A stretch of 64,000 nucleotides of DNA from Actinomycetota bacterium. GTDB taxonomy: Bacteria; Actinomycetota; Acidimicrobiia; Acidimicrobiales; Microtrichaceae. Shown one piece after another: positions 36,561 to 46,637 of the stretch. The stretch is from the NCBI GenBank assembly GCA_016703525.1, contig JADJBW010000012.1, forward strand, positions 62,001 through 126,000, in the 5' to 3' direction. The notes under the pieces were generated by a model, which made no database searches, was not told the origin of the DNA, and saw nothing but the letters and a program-made list of their open reading frames with translations. The position numbers and the translations under genes were made by a program. The number at the start of each line of letters is the position of its first letter. Positions within the stretch are counted from its first letter, which is position 1.

Positions 36561-38821
36561 CTAGCTCACCGCTTGCTCCCTCATGCCGAGAACTCGCGCC
36601 ACCGCGGTCTTGCTGGAGATCACCGAGCCTTCGGTCGAGGTCAGCGATCTCGCTGCGAACGCGATCGCGCTCGTCGCTGAACGCCTTCAGCTCGTCCGAC
36701 GACGATCGGATGATCTCCTCCTCACGGTGGAGGTCGCCGATCCTGGTGACCACGCGTTGCCAGTCGAGCTCCTCCCAGTTCGAGTACTCACGAAGTGCCA
36801 CGAGACGGTCAAGGGTGCTTGCTGCACTGGCACGACTGGTCTCGAGCTCGGTGATGATCGCACCGACCTTCGCGAGCTCCTGGTGGAGCGACGTCGCGTG
36901 TGTGATGAGCGCTTGGACCTTCTGCTCGTTCGTCCAGCCGAGCACGTAGTCGCGCTGGTCGTCGATGCGGCGCCGGTCGTCCTTCTCGTGACGATCTCGA
37001 TCCTTGATTTGGCCCCGCCGTGTGACTGCCTTGTCGACGCTCCGGAACTCGGCGACGGAGTCGATGCACCGGTGATTCGCTCGACGGTCGAGCTCGGATC
37101 GGATCCATGACTCGAAGTCGGAGTCTGGCTTGACCTCCAACATGTCAACGAGGATCGGTTGTGCAGCTCGTCGCTCGGGCGATTCAGCCGGCGCCCGGCG
37201 TTGAGGAACACGGAAGTAGACGACGCGCGCGTTCAGGTGGTGATCGTCGATCCATTCGGCGACAGCCCCGTAGTGAGCATCCGGCACGAGCAGCGAGAGG
37301 GCGAACCCGCGGAGGACGCGTTCTGCGGCGCCCTGCCAATCGGGCGCGCCGTCGCGCACCTTGATCAGTTCTCCGGCGAAGGAACCTCGGCCGAGTCGAT
37401 CTTGAGATCTGAACACAGTTGATCGCGCAGTTCGAGGCTGCGTCGAGGCAGGTTGCTGTGCCGTGCTTGAAGGCTTTGGAGCTCGTCGTTGACGGACTGC
37501 GCGTCGTCCCGTAGCTGGCGATGCTGATGTCTCCGCTCGGTGAGATCGTTGTCGAGTTCGGTCACCCGTGTCTTGAGCTCGAGTTCCCGCGTGTCGGCAC
37601 GCTGGCGGACGGCGGAGAACTGCTCGGCAACGGTCACCTCGTCGAGGCCGGCCTCCCGCAGGAGCTCATTGAAGCGGTTGAGGCGGTTCTTCCGACTCGG
37701 AAGGTCCTCCGACTCGAGTCTGCGGCGGGCCTCCTCAAGAGCTGCCATGCGGTCGCCACCGCATCCGGCGATCTGGAGGCCGAGTTCCGCCTCGACGCCG
37801 CGGAGATCCCGGAGCCGCCCTTCCGCCTCGCCGATCTTCACATCAAGCTCGTCGATCGTCGCCACCAGCATGGCAAGCTCGGCTTTGATCAAGGTCTTCG
37901 TCCGTTGGGCGAACAGGAAAGGCAACGCCCGGGACTGCCGTTCGAGGAGGTCGATCGCGCTGCCGAATCCCTCATGGGCGTCGAGGTCAGTGACCAACGG
38001 GGTGAGCAATTCGAGTTGCGCTCGCGCACGAAGCACCGCCTCGTAAGCCTTTGTGAGGTCATCGAAGTGCCCAACGAGGGCGTCGATCCGATCCCTCGTC
38101 TCGAACGGCTCGAGCATGTGGGACCTGACGAAATCGTTCAGGTTGTCGACCGCCTTCATAGACACCGTCTGGTGGAACAACTCCATGGCTTGCTCCGACT
38201 CGATCCCGAGCTGGCGACGAAAATCTCGGCCATAGTCCGGGAAGGAGTCGTAGAGGCGCGCACCACGCTCGCGGAGCTTCCGACGGAGTCCCGCGATCTC
38301 GTCACCGAAGTCCGAAAAGTCCTTCGCAATGCTGAGGTCGGATTCTGCGACAACGTAGAACCGGTCGGGTTGCCCCTGGTTCACGTCTCTGGCTCGGAAC
38401 ACCTGAGCGAGGGTGACCGTGTCGCCGTAGCCCACGTTCGTGAACACTCCAAGGATCACTGAGTAGTGACGTGTGTCGCGGAGCCCGACCGGTCGGGACG
38501 TGCCAGTCGTTTCGTTCCGCTCCGACTTGTAGTGCCCCAACACGTACGACCGGAGGTCACGCTCCCGGGCATCTGCCCCCGCGGCCTTGTTGTAGGCGAT
38601 CCTGTTGGCGGGGAGCAGCAGGGTAGTCACCGCGTCCACGAGGGTGGACTTGCCCGACCCGATGTCGCCCGTCAGCAACGCATTCCGACCGCCGACATCA
38701 AATGTCCACACCTTCTGGTCGAAGGTTCCCCAGTTGTAGACCTCCAAGCGGTGAAGTCGACTTCCGGGAAGCGCCTCGGCGTCCGCTGTCGCTATGACGT
38801 CTGGATCGAAAAGCTGGTCCG

Positions 38822-39433
38822 TCATTCGGACTCCCCTGACCGGCCGAGCCTCACCAGGTATTCATCGAGCTCCCGATCGAAGTCGCTCAGCCAGTGCCCA
38901 TCAACGAATGCACGAAGGATGCGCCGAACCTCGAACTGCTCGGCCTCTCCACGAAGGCGACGGAGGAAGCCAAGCTCGACGACCTTGTTGATGTGGGCGT
39001 CGATCGTGTCGACGAGTCGGGCGTCATTGGTGGACTCGGCAAGGAACAGCCTCATCATCTCGACGATCTGCTCACGACTCAGGATCAATCGTGTGTCCGA
39101 GTTCGCAGCGTCGAACTCGGCGAGACGCTTGCGGAGCAGAGCGAGCAGCACGCTCACGTGGAACGGGAGGGTGCGTCGCGCAACGAGGCGTGGCATCTCA
39201 ACCTCGTCCTCTCCAGTTGGTCTGCTGCGCAGGAAGGCGTACCCCTCGTTTTCGTCGACCTCGACAATCAAGCCGAGGACTCCGACGTGATCGCTTACTG
39301 GCGCTCGGAGCTTGAGAAGCGGCTCCCACAGCTTCTCGTGGGTATCACGGTACAGCGGTCCCTTGAAGAGCTGGATCAGCACGAGAGACAAGTCAGGTGG
39401 ACCCTCGGCGGACTTGGTAGCGCTCTCGCTCAC
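38822..39433 (-). CDS. jetB: Wadjet subunit JetB (DUF4194)
   Basis: 203 residues, starting MSESATKSAEGPPDLSLVLI. The winged-helix-like part (LPFHVSVLLALLRKRLAEFD; REQIVEMMRLFLAES) matches DUF4194, the MukE-like subunit that links the kleisin JetA to the SMC JetC. Start and stop overlap the neighbours by 4 bases each (ATGA), so jetA, jetB and jetC are made together. Confidence 0.85.
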   Translation of the reverse strand: MSESATKSAEGPPDLSLVLIQLFKGPLYRDTHEKLWEPLLKLRAPVSDHVGVLGLIVEVDENEGYAFLRSRPTGEDEVEMPRLVARRTLPFHVSVLLALLRKRLAEFDAANSDTRLILSREQIVEMMRLFLAESTNDARLVDTIDAHINKVVELGFLRRLRGEAEQFEVRRILRAFVDGHWLSDFDRELDEYLVRLGRSGESE

Positions 39434-40879
39434 GGAGCCTCCGTTCCGCTTCGCGCGAACGTGACACGCGGAAGATCGGCCACCCGTTCCATGTCGTCGC
39501 TAGTCCATTTGATCTGGGCTCGCCCATCCTCGTCGAACACGATCTCGAGTCCGGGCTCGCTCAGCGAGAGGAACCCAATCAACTCGGCGAGGCCGTGCTC
39601 AAGGGGCTCGATGGCAATGACTTCATCCAGAGCGACCTGTCCTCGGCGTCCGAGAGCGGCGAGCACCCGCTGGACCAATGCCTCGCGGTCGATGTGGATC
39701 TGCTCGAGGAGCGCAGACGAGTCGAAGTCGTGATCCCCTTGCTCGATTGCGGAGCCCTCCAGGGGTGCCACGCCAGAACGCCGATAGAGCGGCCGCTCGA
39801 CCGGCAACATTAGGGGAACCTTTGGGATATCCAGCTCCATCTCCACATCGGGATCGGCGATGTCTCGGACCCGCATGGCTTTGGACTCGATGCTGCGAAG
39901 TAGGTCGAAGACTCGGCGGTTCTCGAGCCACACGCGATCGTCGAGGAACCGACGAAGCTGCTCGGACAGGAGTCGAACCGTGACCTGCGTCCGTTCGCTG
40001 GCATCGATCCAGTCGAAGTGGATGCGAGCGAGTCGGGGATCATGGTCATCGATTATGTCGATCTGCTGCAGCCGCCCCAGCAGATCGCTGAGCTCCTCCC
40101 GCCGGTTCGAGGAAAGGAGAAAGTCGTAGAAGGCCTGAAAGCTCCGGCCCTGGTCGCACTCCGAAATGTTGCTCCGGTTGCCGAGCACCTCGTCGAGCAG
40201 CTCGCCCTTGGTCCCGGCCCAACCCGCGATCTGCTCCCGAAGGCGTCGGTCGAGCTGGCGGAAGTTCTCCTCGACCTCACGGAAGTCGGCCAGCAGCTCG
40301 CGAAGCGGTGCTCGACACCTGCTGATAGCGATCTCGCTGCGCGACCGAGTCCAGTACATCGATGTCGCCGCGTTCAGCGCGACTGATCTCCTCGTCGATC
40401 TTCGCGCGCTGTCGTCGCAACTCGACGACCCGGTTCTCTGGGTCGGTCTCAGCACCGCGGACCATCTGACGGAGAAGATCGAAGATGGTGCTCAAGCGTG
40501 ATTCGGTGCCGATGAAGTCTCGAGATGGAAGCTCGCGGACCCACGACACGGCTTTCTCGACGGCTGGCGAGAGGTCGTAGTGCGCCTCGTCTGATCCGGG
40601 CAGGTAGTGCTTGCGCAGCCATCCCCGATCAGGTGACGCCCAGTCGTCGAGGTAGGCGGCGGCCGACTTGGGGAACGGGTCGTTGCCGAGTCGTTGGTTG
40701 AGCGCGTACAGCTCCTCGTCCAACTCCGCGGCGAGTGCCGTCGCCGGCATACTGCTGGCGTTTTCGTCAACGAACGCCCGGCCGAGGAAGCTGAGCACGA
40801 GCGCTGCATTGTTGGATCGCAACAACTTCCACGCGGGATGGTTGTTCCGCAGATGCTCGATCTCGTCGTATTCCGTCAT
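39430..40879 (-). pseudogene. jetA: Wadjet kleisin-like subunit JetA (DUF3375), one frame break
   Basis: Starts at ATG 40879 (MTEYDEIEHLRNNHPAWKLL), the DUF3375 beginning, and ends at 39430. The frame changes near 40303 where one extra T (or two missing bases) lies between ...STAS and RELLADFREVEENF. The joined protein is about 483 residues. JetA is the MukF/kleisin-like subunit bridging the JetC heads. It is the first gene of the operon; the 160 bases upstream probably contain the promoter but I see no clear boxes. Confidence 0.8.
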
Positions 40880-42635
40880 GTGGACGCCCAACTACAAGGA
40901 ATGACAGCAACCCAAAGTCGACGGCCTACCCTGCAACGCACAACACCTCTCTTACCACGAAGGTCTGACAGGCTCGCTCGCCGCGGCGACGGGCGAGCCT
41001 CCCGGTTCTGCACACCGCCTGCCGAGGTCATGTCGCACCTCACGGCGACGCGAGGACGACCGCATCGGCCACCTCCATCACTGCGTCTCTCACCGTTGCC
41101 AAGAGTTGCACGATCTGAACTGCGCTCACGCCCCCCGCTGCAGAGTCCGTCTCGAGCTGGGCCAAGCTGAGTCCGGGCTGGACGATGCCGATGGTGCTTT
41201 TGATCGCCGGTTTGCGCTTGGCGAAGGACTGCTCGTCCGCCGTCGGCTCAAGTCCGAGCACCACTCGAAGCTGCGCAGCGTCACCGTCGACAACGATTGC
41301 GGGCGGATGCTCACGACCCTCGAGGCGGTCGCCGAGTCGCGACCAGAGTTGGCGATCGGTGGGCCATCTCCGACTCTTGATCGCCTGCGCCGTAACGACC
41401 TCGAAATCGGTCACCCGAACGCCCGGTGCGCCTCCGGCAAATTTCGAGTGCCAGAGATCGACCTGCACCTGTCCCGAGGGCATCTCTTCGATCACGATGT
41501 GGTCCGCTATTTCTCCCGGCCCATCGTTGCAGAGAATCCAACGAGCGGTCCCCCGAAGAGGGCGGCCAGCGAGGTGCGACTCGATCCATTCGTGCACTGA
41601 AATGCCGAGGCCACGCGCGGCCGCCCGGGCGTGCGTCTCGGCTCCGATATCCACCCCGGTCCAGACGTGTGGGACTACCAAGCCGTCAGGGAGGGTGGTG
41701 ACGGTGCTCGGGGCGGGAAACAACTCCGTCCCGCGGACTGTGACTCCGTCTGCGAAAAAGACAGTGGGCGGTCGCTCCGTCAACATGTCGGCGATGTCAA
41801 CCACGGTTGAGTGGCTGCGCCTGGCCGTCGCAGGCTGACCCGTCGACGTGACCACCCCCAGCAGGTCCGCCTCACCTGTCCACACCACAACCATGCCAGT
41901 CCCGTCGGAGAGCAGCAGCGCAAGTGGCAACCGGTCGGGCGCGGATTGGGGAAGGGCACCCTGGGCGAGCGCCTCGGCTCCCGCTAGAAGGTCTGCGAGA
42001 TCGAGCGAGCCGGCCCCATCAATCGTCCACTCCGTCCCGATGAGGGCGTAGTCGATCGCAGCTGCGAGTACGGCTGCCTGCGGCCACGTCACCAATCTCT
42101 GCCCTCGGTTGATCTGAGGCAGTAGTGGCCCCGATGGAGCAACTGTCGGGAACCAGTAACGCGTGGCGAGATCTGCAACGAAGTCTTCGTACATCCGCAG
42201 CGGCGTGTAGCGGGTCTCCCAATACTTACTCTTGCCGGTTGAGACTCCTGCTGTGAAGGCACCGGATCCCCCGGCCACTTGGGCCATGGCGTGCCCCAGC
42301 GCGGTTTGGGCAGTATCCGTTCCCCGCAAACCACTCTCGATCGAGCTTCCGGCGAACATCTTGTAGCTCGGTGTGCCGCGTGGCGGCGCCGTAGGTACTT
42401 CTGACCCCGACCGATGAGACGGACAGGCGCTGCAGGCTGTCGAACGCTCGCTGAATGCGATCCACCTCTCCTTGCCGAACTACGTCCGCTGCGCCGATTG
42501 CTCCGAGTAGCTCGTTCTGCGCACCGACTCGCGCCGTGTTGACGAACAGGAGGTCTGGCTGACCGACGTGGGTGGCCTCTCGGAATGAGGCGATGTGTAG
42601 GTCGTACTCGATGGAGTCAAGCCCATCGCCGCTAG

Positions 42636-44314
42636 CCCTGATTCTTCACGGGGTGGTTTGGGGGTGTGGGTTGGGGCTGATTTCGGTGTCGGGTCGGGTG
42701 CCTTGAGCGGTTTGCGGGGCCTGGCCGCCTCGTCGGTGTGGTTGGCGGGTCCGGCGACGTGGTTGGGGCCGTGTTGGGGCGCGGTCGGTGAGGGTGGTGG
42801 CGTTCGCTCTCGGGTTCGGGCGGGGTCAGGCGATGTGTGCGATGCGCTGGTAGGCGTGGGTCAACACGTCCGCGGTGGGCCAGTCGTCGATGATGCGCAC
42901 GACTGTCTGGCGTGCGGTGCGCACGAGCCGGCCGGGAGCATGGAGCAGGGTCCAACGCAGTCTCTTGGGTCGCGTGTTCACCCAACTGGCGGGGAGGCAC
43001 ATGATCGCGAACCAGCGGAGCAGGTCCGCGGCGAGCGTGACGGTCATCAGCCACGCCTGGTTCGACTCGAACCGGTTGAACGGGAACCGGCACAGCCCGG
43101 AGTCTTTGAGACGGGCGATGTGTTGTTCGACATGCGCGTGAGCGCGCATCGTCGCGTCGAGGTCGCGGGGATCGCCGGGCTGATCGGTGTAGAACCCCCA
43201 GTACCGGTAGTCCATCGATGGGAACAGGCTGCGTTGCGCTCCGGGGTGTAACGGTTCGCGGCGAACGATCAGCCGTGTGCCGGCGGGGAGTTTCGGATCG
43301 TCGATGAGCGAGGTGAGCTCAGCGACGACCGCGCCGTCATCGCGTGGTTCGCGATCACGTCCCAACGCGGGTAGCCACACGTCAACACCGACCGCGTCGA
43401 AGATCGCCGCGTGAACACCAGTGTTGCGACGGGCGCTCACGTAGAACCCGATGTTGCGTGCCCGGCATCCCCCCAGGAACCCTTCGGTGCACCCCGCAGC
43501 ATCGGCACGCACCACAACCCGTCGCGACACCCCCGTCGGGTCGTCGCCGTTTCGGTGACCAAGCGCGATCCCCGCGGGCAACTGGGCGACAGCCTGGTCC
43601 AACACGTCGAGGTGATCGGTCACAGTGTTCGCACCCGCGTTGCCTGGGCGCAGCACCGCGGCGAGTGTCTCACCGGTCGCGTCAGCGAAACACATCATCG
43701 GGTGGAACCCGTAGGTGCCCTTGAACGTCGCGGCAGCGTTCTCCTTGTTCTCGGAGTGGATCCCGACGATCGACGCGTCGATGTCCAACAACACCGGATC
43801 GCGTTCATCAAGATCGAGGGTGGACCACACTCGTTCCCGTAACGGAGCGACCGCTGCGGCGACACGTTCACGATCCGCGAGGCCGATCGCTGCGAGGGTC
43901 CGGGCGACGGTCGTGTCCGACGCGACACCACCGAACAGAACCGGCCCGGCGCGGAGGTGTTCGATATCGAGGCACGATTCGCCGCCCCCGGCGAGCATCA
44001 ACGCGGTGTGGACCAACACCGTGCCCCGGTCATGCACCGGTATCCCACGGCCCCGATACAGCACCGCGTCGGAAAGCGCGTCACCGAGGCCGACAGCATC
44101 AGCGAACGAGCCGACCGCGTGGAGTCCGACATGCGCGACGACCCCGGTTCCACCCGACTCGATCTTGACTCGACGCGTGCTGATACCGTTCACCTGTCAA
44201 GTGCTCCTTCGAGAGGCCTTCTGTCGGCGTAGTAACCACCAGAAAAGCCCGCCGTTGGGGCACTTGTCGCGTCTCAGAGACTTCGACCCATCTCAACCCC
44301 ATGAAGAATCAGGG
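42636..44314 (-). mobile_element. IS1380-family insertion sequence, copy 2 (in SF2 helicase gene)
   Basis: 1679 bases with inverted repeats CCCTGATTCTTCA at both ends and a perfect 4-base target duplication CTAG (42632-42635 and 44315-44318). Orientation is opposite to copy 1. The single transposase frame is complete, so this copy is potentially active. Confidence 0.9.
42826..44193 (-). CDS. IS1380-family DDE transposase, intact
   Basis: 455 residues from a GTG at 44193, with AAGGAG about a dozen bases upstream. The DDE region shows LLDIDASIVGIHSENKENA and FKGTYGFHPMMCFAD, as in IS1380 transposases. About 130 bases to the left and 120 bases to the right separate it from the terminal repeats. 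It catalyses cut-and-paste transposition of copy 2 and could act in trans on copy 1. Confidence 0.85.
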   Translation of the reverse strand: MNGISTRRVKIESGGTGVVAHVGLHAVGSFADAVGLGDALSDAVLYRGRGIPVHDRGTVLVHTALMLAGGGESCLDIEHLRAGPVLFGGVASDTTVARTLAAIGLADRERVAAAVAPLRERVWSTLDLDERDPVLLDIDASIVGIHSENKENAAATFKGTYGFHPMMCFADATGETLAAVLRPGNAGANTVTDHLDVLDQAVAQLPAGIALGHRNGDDPTGVSRRVVVRADAAGCTEGFLGGCRARNIGFYVSARRNTGVHAAIFDAVGVDVWLPALGRDREPRDDGAVVAELTSLIDDPKLPAGTRLIVRREPLHPGAQRSLFPSMDYRYWGFYTDQPGDPRDLDATMRAHAHVEQHIARLKDSGLCRFPFNRFESNQAWLMTVTLAADLLRWFAIMCLPASWVNTRPKRLRWTLLHAPGRLVRTARQTVVRIIDDWPTADVLTHAYQRIAHIA

Positions 44315-45890
44315 CTAGTCCATCGCGGGCGCGACCGCTCTCCCGTGACGATCAGCACCGTCGTGTGACCGGGATTCGTGCCCGAGTAGAGGATCCGTTT
44401 GCCAGCGAACTGTTCCCCGACTGCGAGTTCATCAGGCAGCTCGCCCATCGCGAAGGCTGGGGTCCAAGGAGCATCAGTGCGAATCTCGAAGATGCGTGCC
44501 CGTCGCAGTGGGCAGATGTGGGCCAGGTCAATCTGTCCAGGAGATGGCTCGAACGACCGTGCGTACTCGGCGTTGTTGACATCATCTTCAACGAAGCCGT
44601 CGATGACGCCCGGCAGCACGTTCACCCAGTCGCGATCCTCCAGGTAGAGACTGCGCACCGCCCCTTCCAGATGTGGATACACATCGATGTCGCGCGCCGT
44701 CACCAGCACTGAACTTTGGGGAAACTGGGTCGAGACCCTAGCGAGGCGCCCGATCAGCTGCGCAGTCGGCTCGAGCGACTTGTGCTTGTCGTGGTACGCG
44801 ACGATCCGAAGGCTAGGAAGGTCGAATCCCTCGACCAACATTCCGACCATCACGATGCCCCGATGGACGCCCTCTCGAAGCTCTCGGATGAGTTCGCTCT
44901 GGCGAACGCGCCCGAGACCACTGTGCAGCACGGGAATCTGCTGACCAGCAGCCGCATAGGCGGCTTCCAGTTCGTGTGCTCGCTGCCGGCTGCTGGCCCG
45001 AACGAGCATCTGACTCGTGGCGTGCTCCGCAGTGGCGAGCAAGGTGACGACCTCGTCAACGATGAGGCTGTCGATCTGTTGCCGGCTGGCCCCGTCTGGA
45101 ACAGCGAGGATTTGAGGGGTTACCGGTTGATAGAGCCCCTCATCGAGAGCCTGCCTTAGGGGGAAGTAGTAGACGAGCTTTCCGGGAAGGCGTCGGCGAT
45201 CGCGACGGTGGGGCGTTGCCGTGAGGAGCAGCGATCTCCCCTCAAAATGGTCGAGGATCGCAAGCCAGGTGGCGGCCGGAGCGTGATGGGCTTCGTCCAC
45301 GATGACGAGATCGAAGAGATCAGCAGGCGGTCGTTCGCCTTCAGAAAAGTGAACCGGGCTGATCGAAGCAGGTATGCCGACAACCACGTCGGCATCGTGA
45401 AGCGCGGCCCAGTCAGCGTTGCGTCCCTTCCTTCGATGACGACTGGAGGAGTGAAGTCGTCGTCGACGGTCAGTGCTCCGATTGCTCGCAAGACATCCTG
45501 GCTGCGGAACCGTTCGACGGTCTGCCTGCGCAGTTCCTGGGTCGGGACGACGACCAACGTGCGCTTCGCCGCAGCGATGAATGGTGCTGCGAGCGCAATA
45601 GCGGTCTTTCCGACACCGGTCGGCACCGAGATGAGGGGCGTCTCCGCTCCGGCCAGGCTCCACTGCGCCATCATGGCACCGAGCGCCGCTACCTGCGGCG
45701 GCCGCCAGGTTGGGGACCCAGGCGACGCGAACAGCTGAAACGGCTGAGCGCCCGGCGCATAGAAGCCGGTCATGCAGCACCGCTTCCTCGGCCTATCCGA
45801 ACGAACGGTCGCTCAGCGATGAACCGCGTTCGGTCGGGCACTCGCACACCGGACCTAGGGCTGACGAACACGAGCGACTGGGTCACGAAG

Positions 45891-46637
45891 TCACACCACT
45901 CGCTCAAGGACGCTGCGAGAGATCAGAGCATCGAAGTGTGCTTGGACTTGGCGGGCCACGCCGCCGCCTCGGCAGAGGACGCCGAGTTCGATGTTCTTGT
46001 CGTAGGCGGCGTTGGTCATGTTCGCGCTGGTCAGCAGCACGTCGCGACCGTCGATGATCACTGCCTTGGCATGGAGCTTCGCTTCCGGCGGCTCCCGGCG
46101 ATCGGTCGGCCACTGGTACGTGCGGTACTTGGCGTACGCATGGGCGCCTCCCCCGCCGTCGAGCTTCTCCGCCGATTCGAGGATGAGGTTGACGTCGACG
46201 CCCCGTGCAACGGCCTCGTCGAGCGCCGTGATGACCGACTTCATTCGGTAGGCCGCGTAGCTGACCAGGGTGACCCGCTCAGTCGCTTGGTCGATCAGCT
46301 GACGAACGACCTCGGAGGTGAGCCGAACGGGCGCTGCTGGCGAGTCTGGACCGGTAACGACGACCTCGACGGTCGGGACGTCGGCAATGCGTTGGGCGGC
46401 CTGCACCGACTCGAGAGCGAGTGCGAGCGCAGCGCCCGGGAGGTTGGGGTGGGCCGCCCATGCTTTGTTGAGATGTTCGACCTCACCCTGGTGGGGCGCC
46501 GGAACCGCGTTCCTCGCCTTCGCCGCGAGCACGCCCGAGTACGGCCCGCAGTCGCAATAAGAGTCAGCCAACGTTCGGACGTGAGCGCTACCAAGCGCGG
46601 CCACGGTCGCGGCGACGGCATCGGCCAGCTCGCTCAA
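45891..46637 (-). CDS. drmC: DISARM protein DrmC (phospholipase D-like)
   Basis: 248 residues. I take TTG at 46637 as start because it overlaps the drmB stop by four bases (TTGA) and gives LSELADAVAATVAALGSAH. The PLD motif LHAKAVIIDGRDVLLTSANM carries the HxK, Asp and Asn residues, with a Glu in NIELGV. DrmC is the third core gene of DISARM; in published systems it is not always essential. Last gene of the operon. Confidence 0.85.
   Translation of the reverse strand: MSELADAVAATVAALGSAHVRTLADSYCDCGPYSGVLAAKARNAVPAPHQGEVEHLNKAWAAHPNLPGAALALALESVQAAQRIADVPTVEVVVTGPDSPAAPVRLTSEVVRQLIDQATERVTLVSYAAYRMKSVITALDEAVARGVDVNLILESAEKLDGGGGAHAYAKYRTYQWPTDRREPPEAKLHAKAVIIDGRDVLLTSANMTNAAYDKNIELGVLCRGGGVARQVQAHFDALISRSVLERVV

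Larger units (their letters stand above)
33857..38825 (-). pseudogene. jetC: Wadjet SMC-like ATPase JetC, interrupted by an IS element and one frame break
   Basis: The N-terminal part (38825 down to 36561) starts MTDQLFDPDVIATADAEA and has Walker A GDIGSGKST (residues 53-61) and long coiled-coil arms. The C-terminal part (34891 down to 33857) ends with the SMC signature SGGKSGGQKEKLAYTI and the Walker B region LLIVTPL. An IS1380-like element (34892-36560) separates them after SGEL; removing it and one copy of the 4-base target duplication restores ...SGELELVERIL in frame. A separate frame break sits near 37381, where one C is probably missing. JetC is the loop-extruding motor of Wadjet; as written it is non-functional. 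Confidence 0.85.
41040..45773 (-). pseudogene. SF2 DEAD/DEAH helicase with large unassigned C-terminal half, interrupted by IS
   Basis: Reads from ATG 45773 (MTGFYAPGAQPFQLFASPGS) to 41040. Walker A is VPTGVGKTAIAL, the DEAH box is VIVDEAHHAP, motif III LLLTATPHRR, and the second RecA domain has ASSRQRAHELE and QLIGRLARV. After the helicase core, a C-terminal half of about 530 residues contains IADHIVIEE, DLWHSKFAGGAPGVRVTDFE and AQAIKSRRW. Frame breaks lie near 45428 and 42320. The IS1380-like element at 42636-44314 splits it after RPRWTS; removal with one CTAG restores RPRWTSGDGLDSIEYDL in frame. It lies between jetA and drmC, 117 bases after drmC. Full length about 1,000 residues. Function unknown; context suggests defence. 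Confidence 0.7.

Noticed and set aside
34892..44314. Inversion of the segment between the two opposite IS copies
   Set aside because: jetC continues in frame across copy 1 and the helicase continues in frame across copy 2, with matching target duplications, so the segment is in its original orientation.
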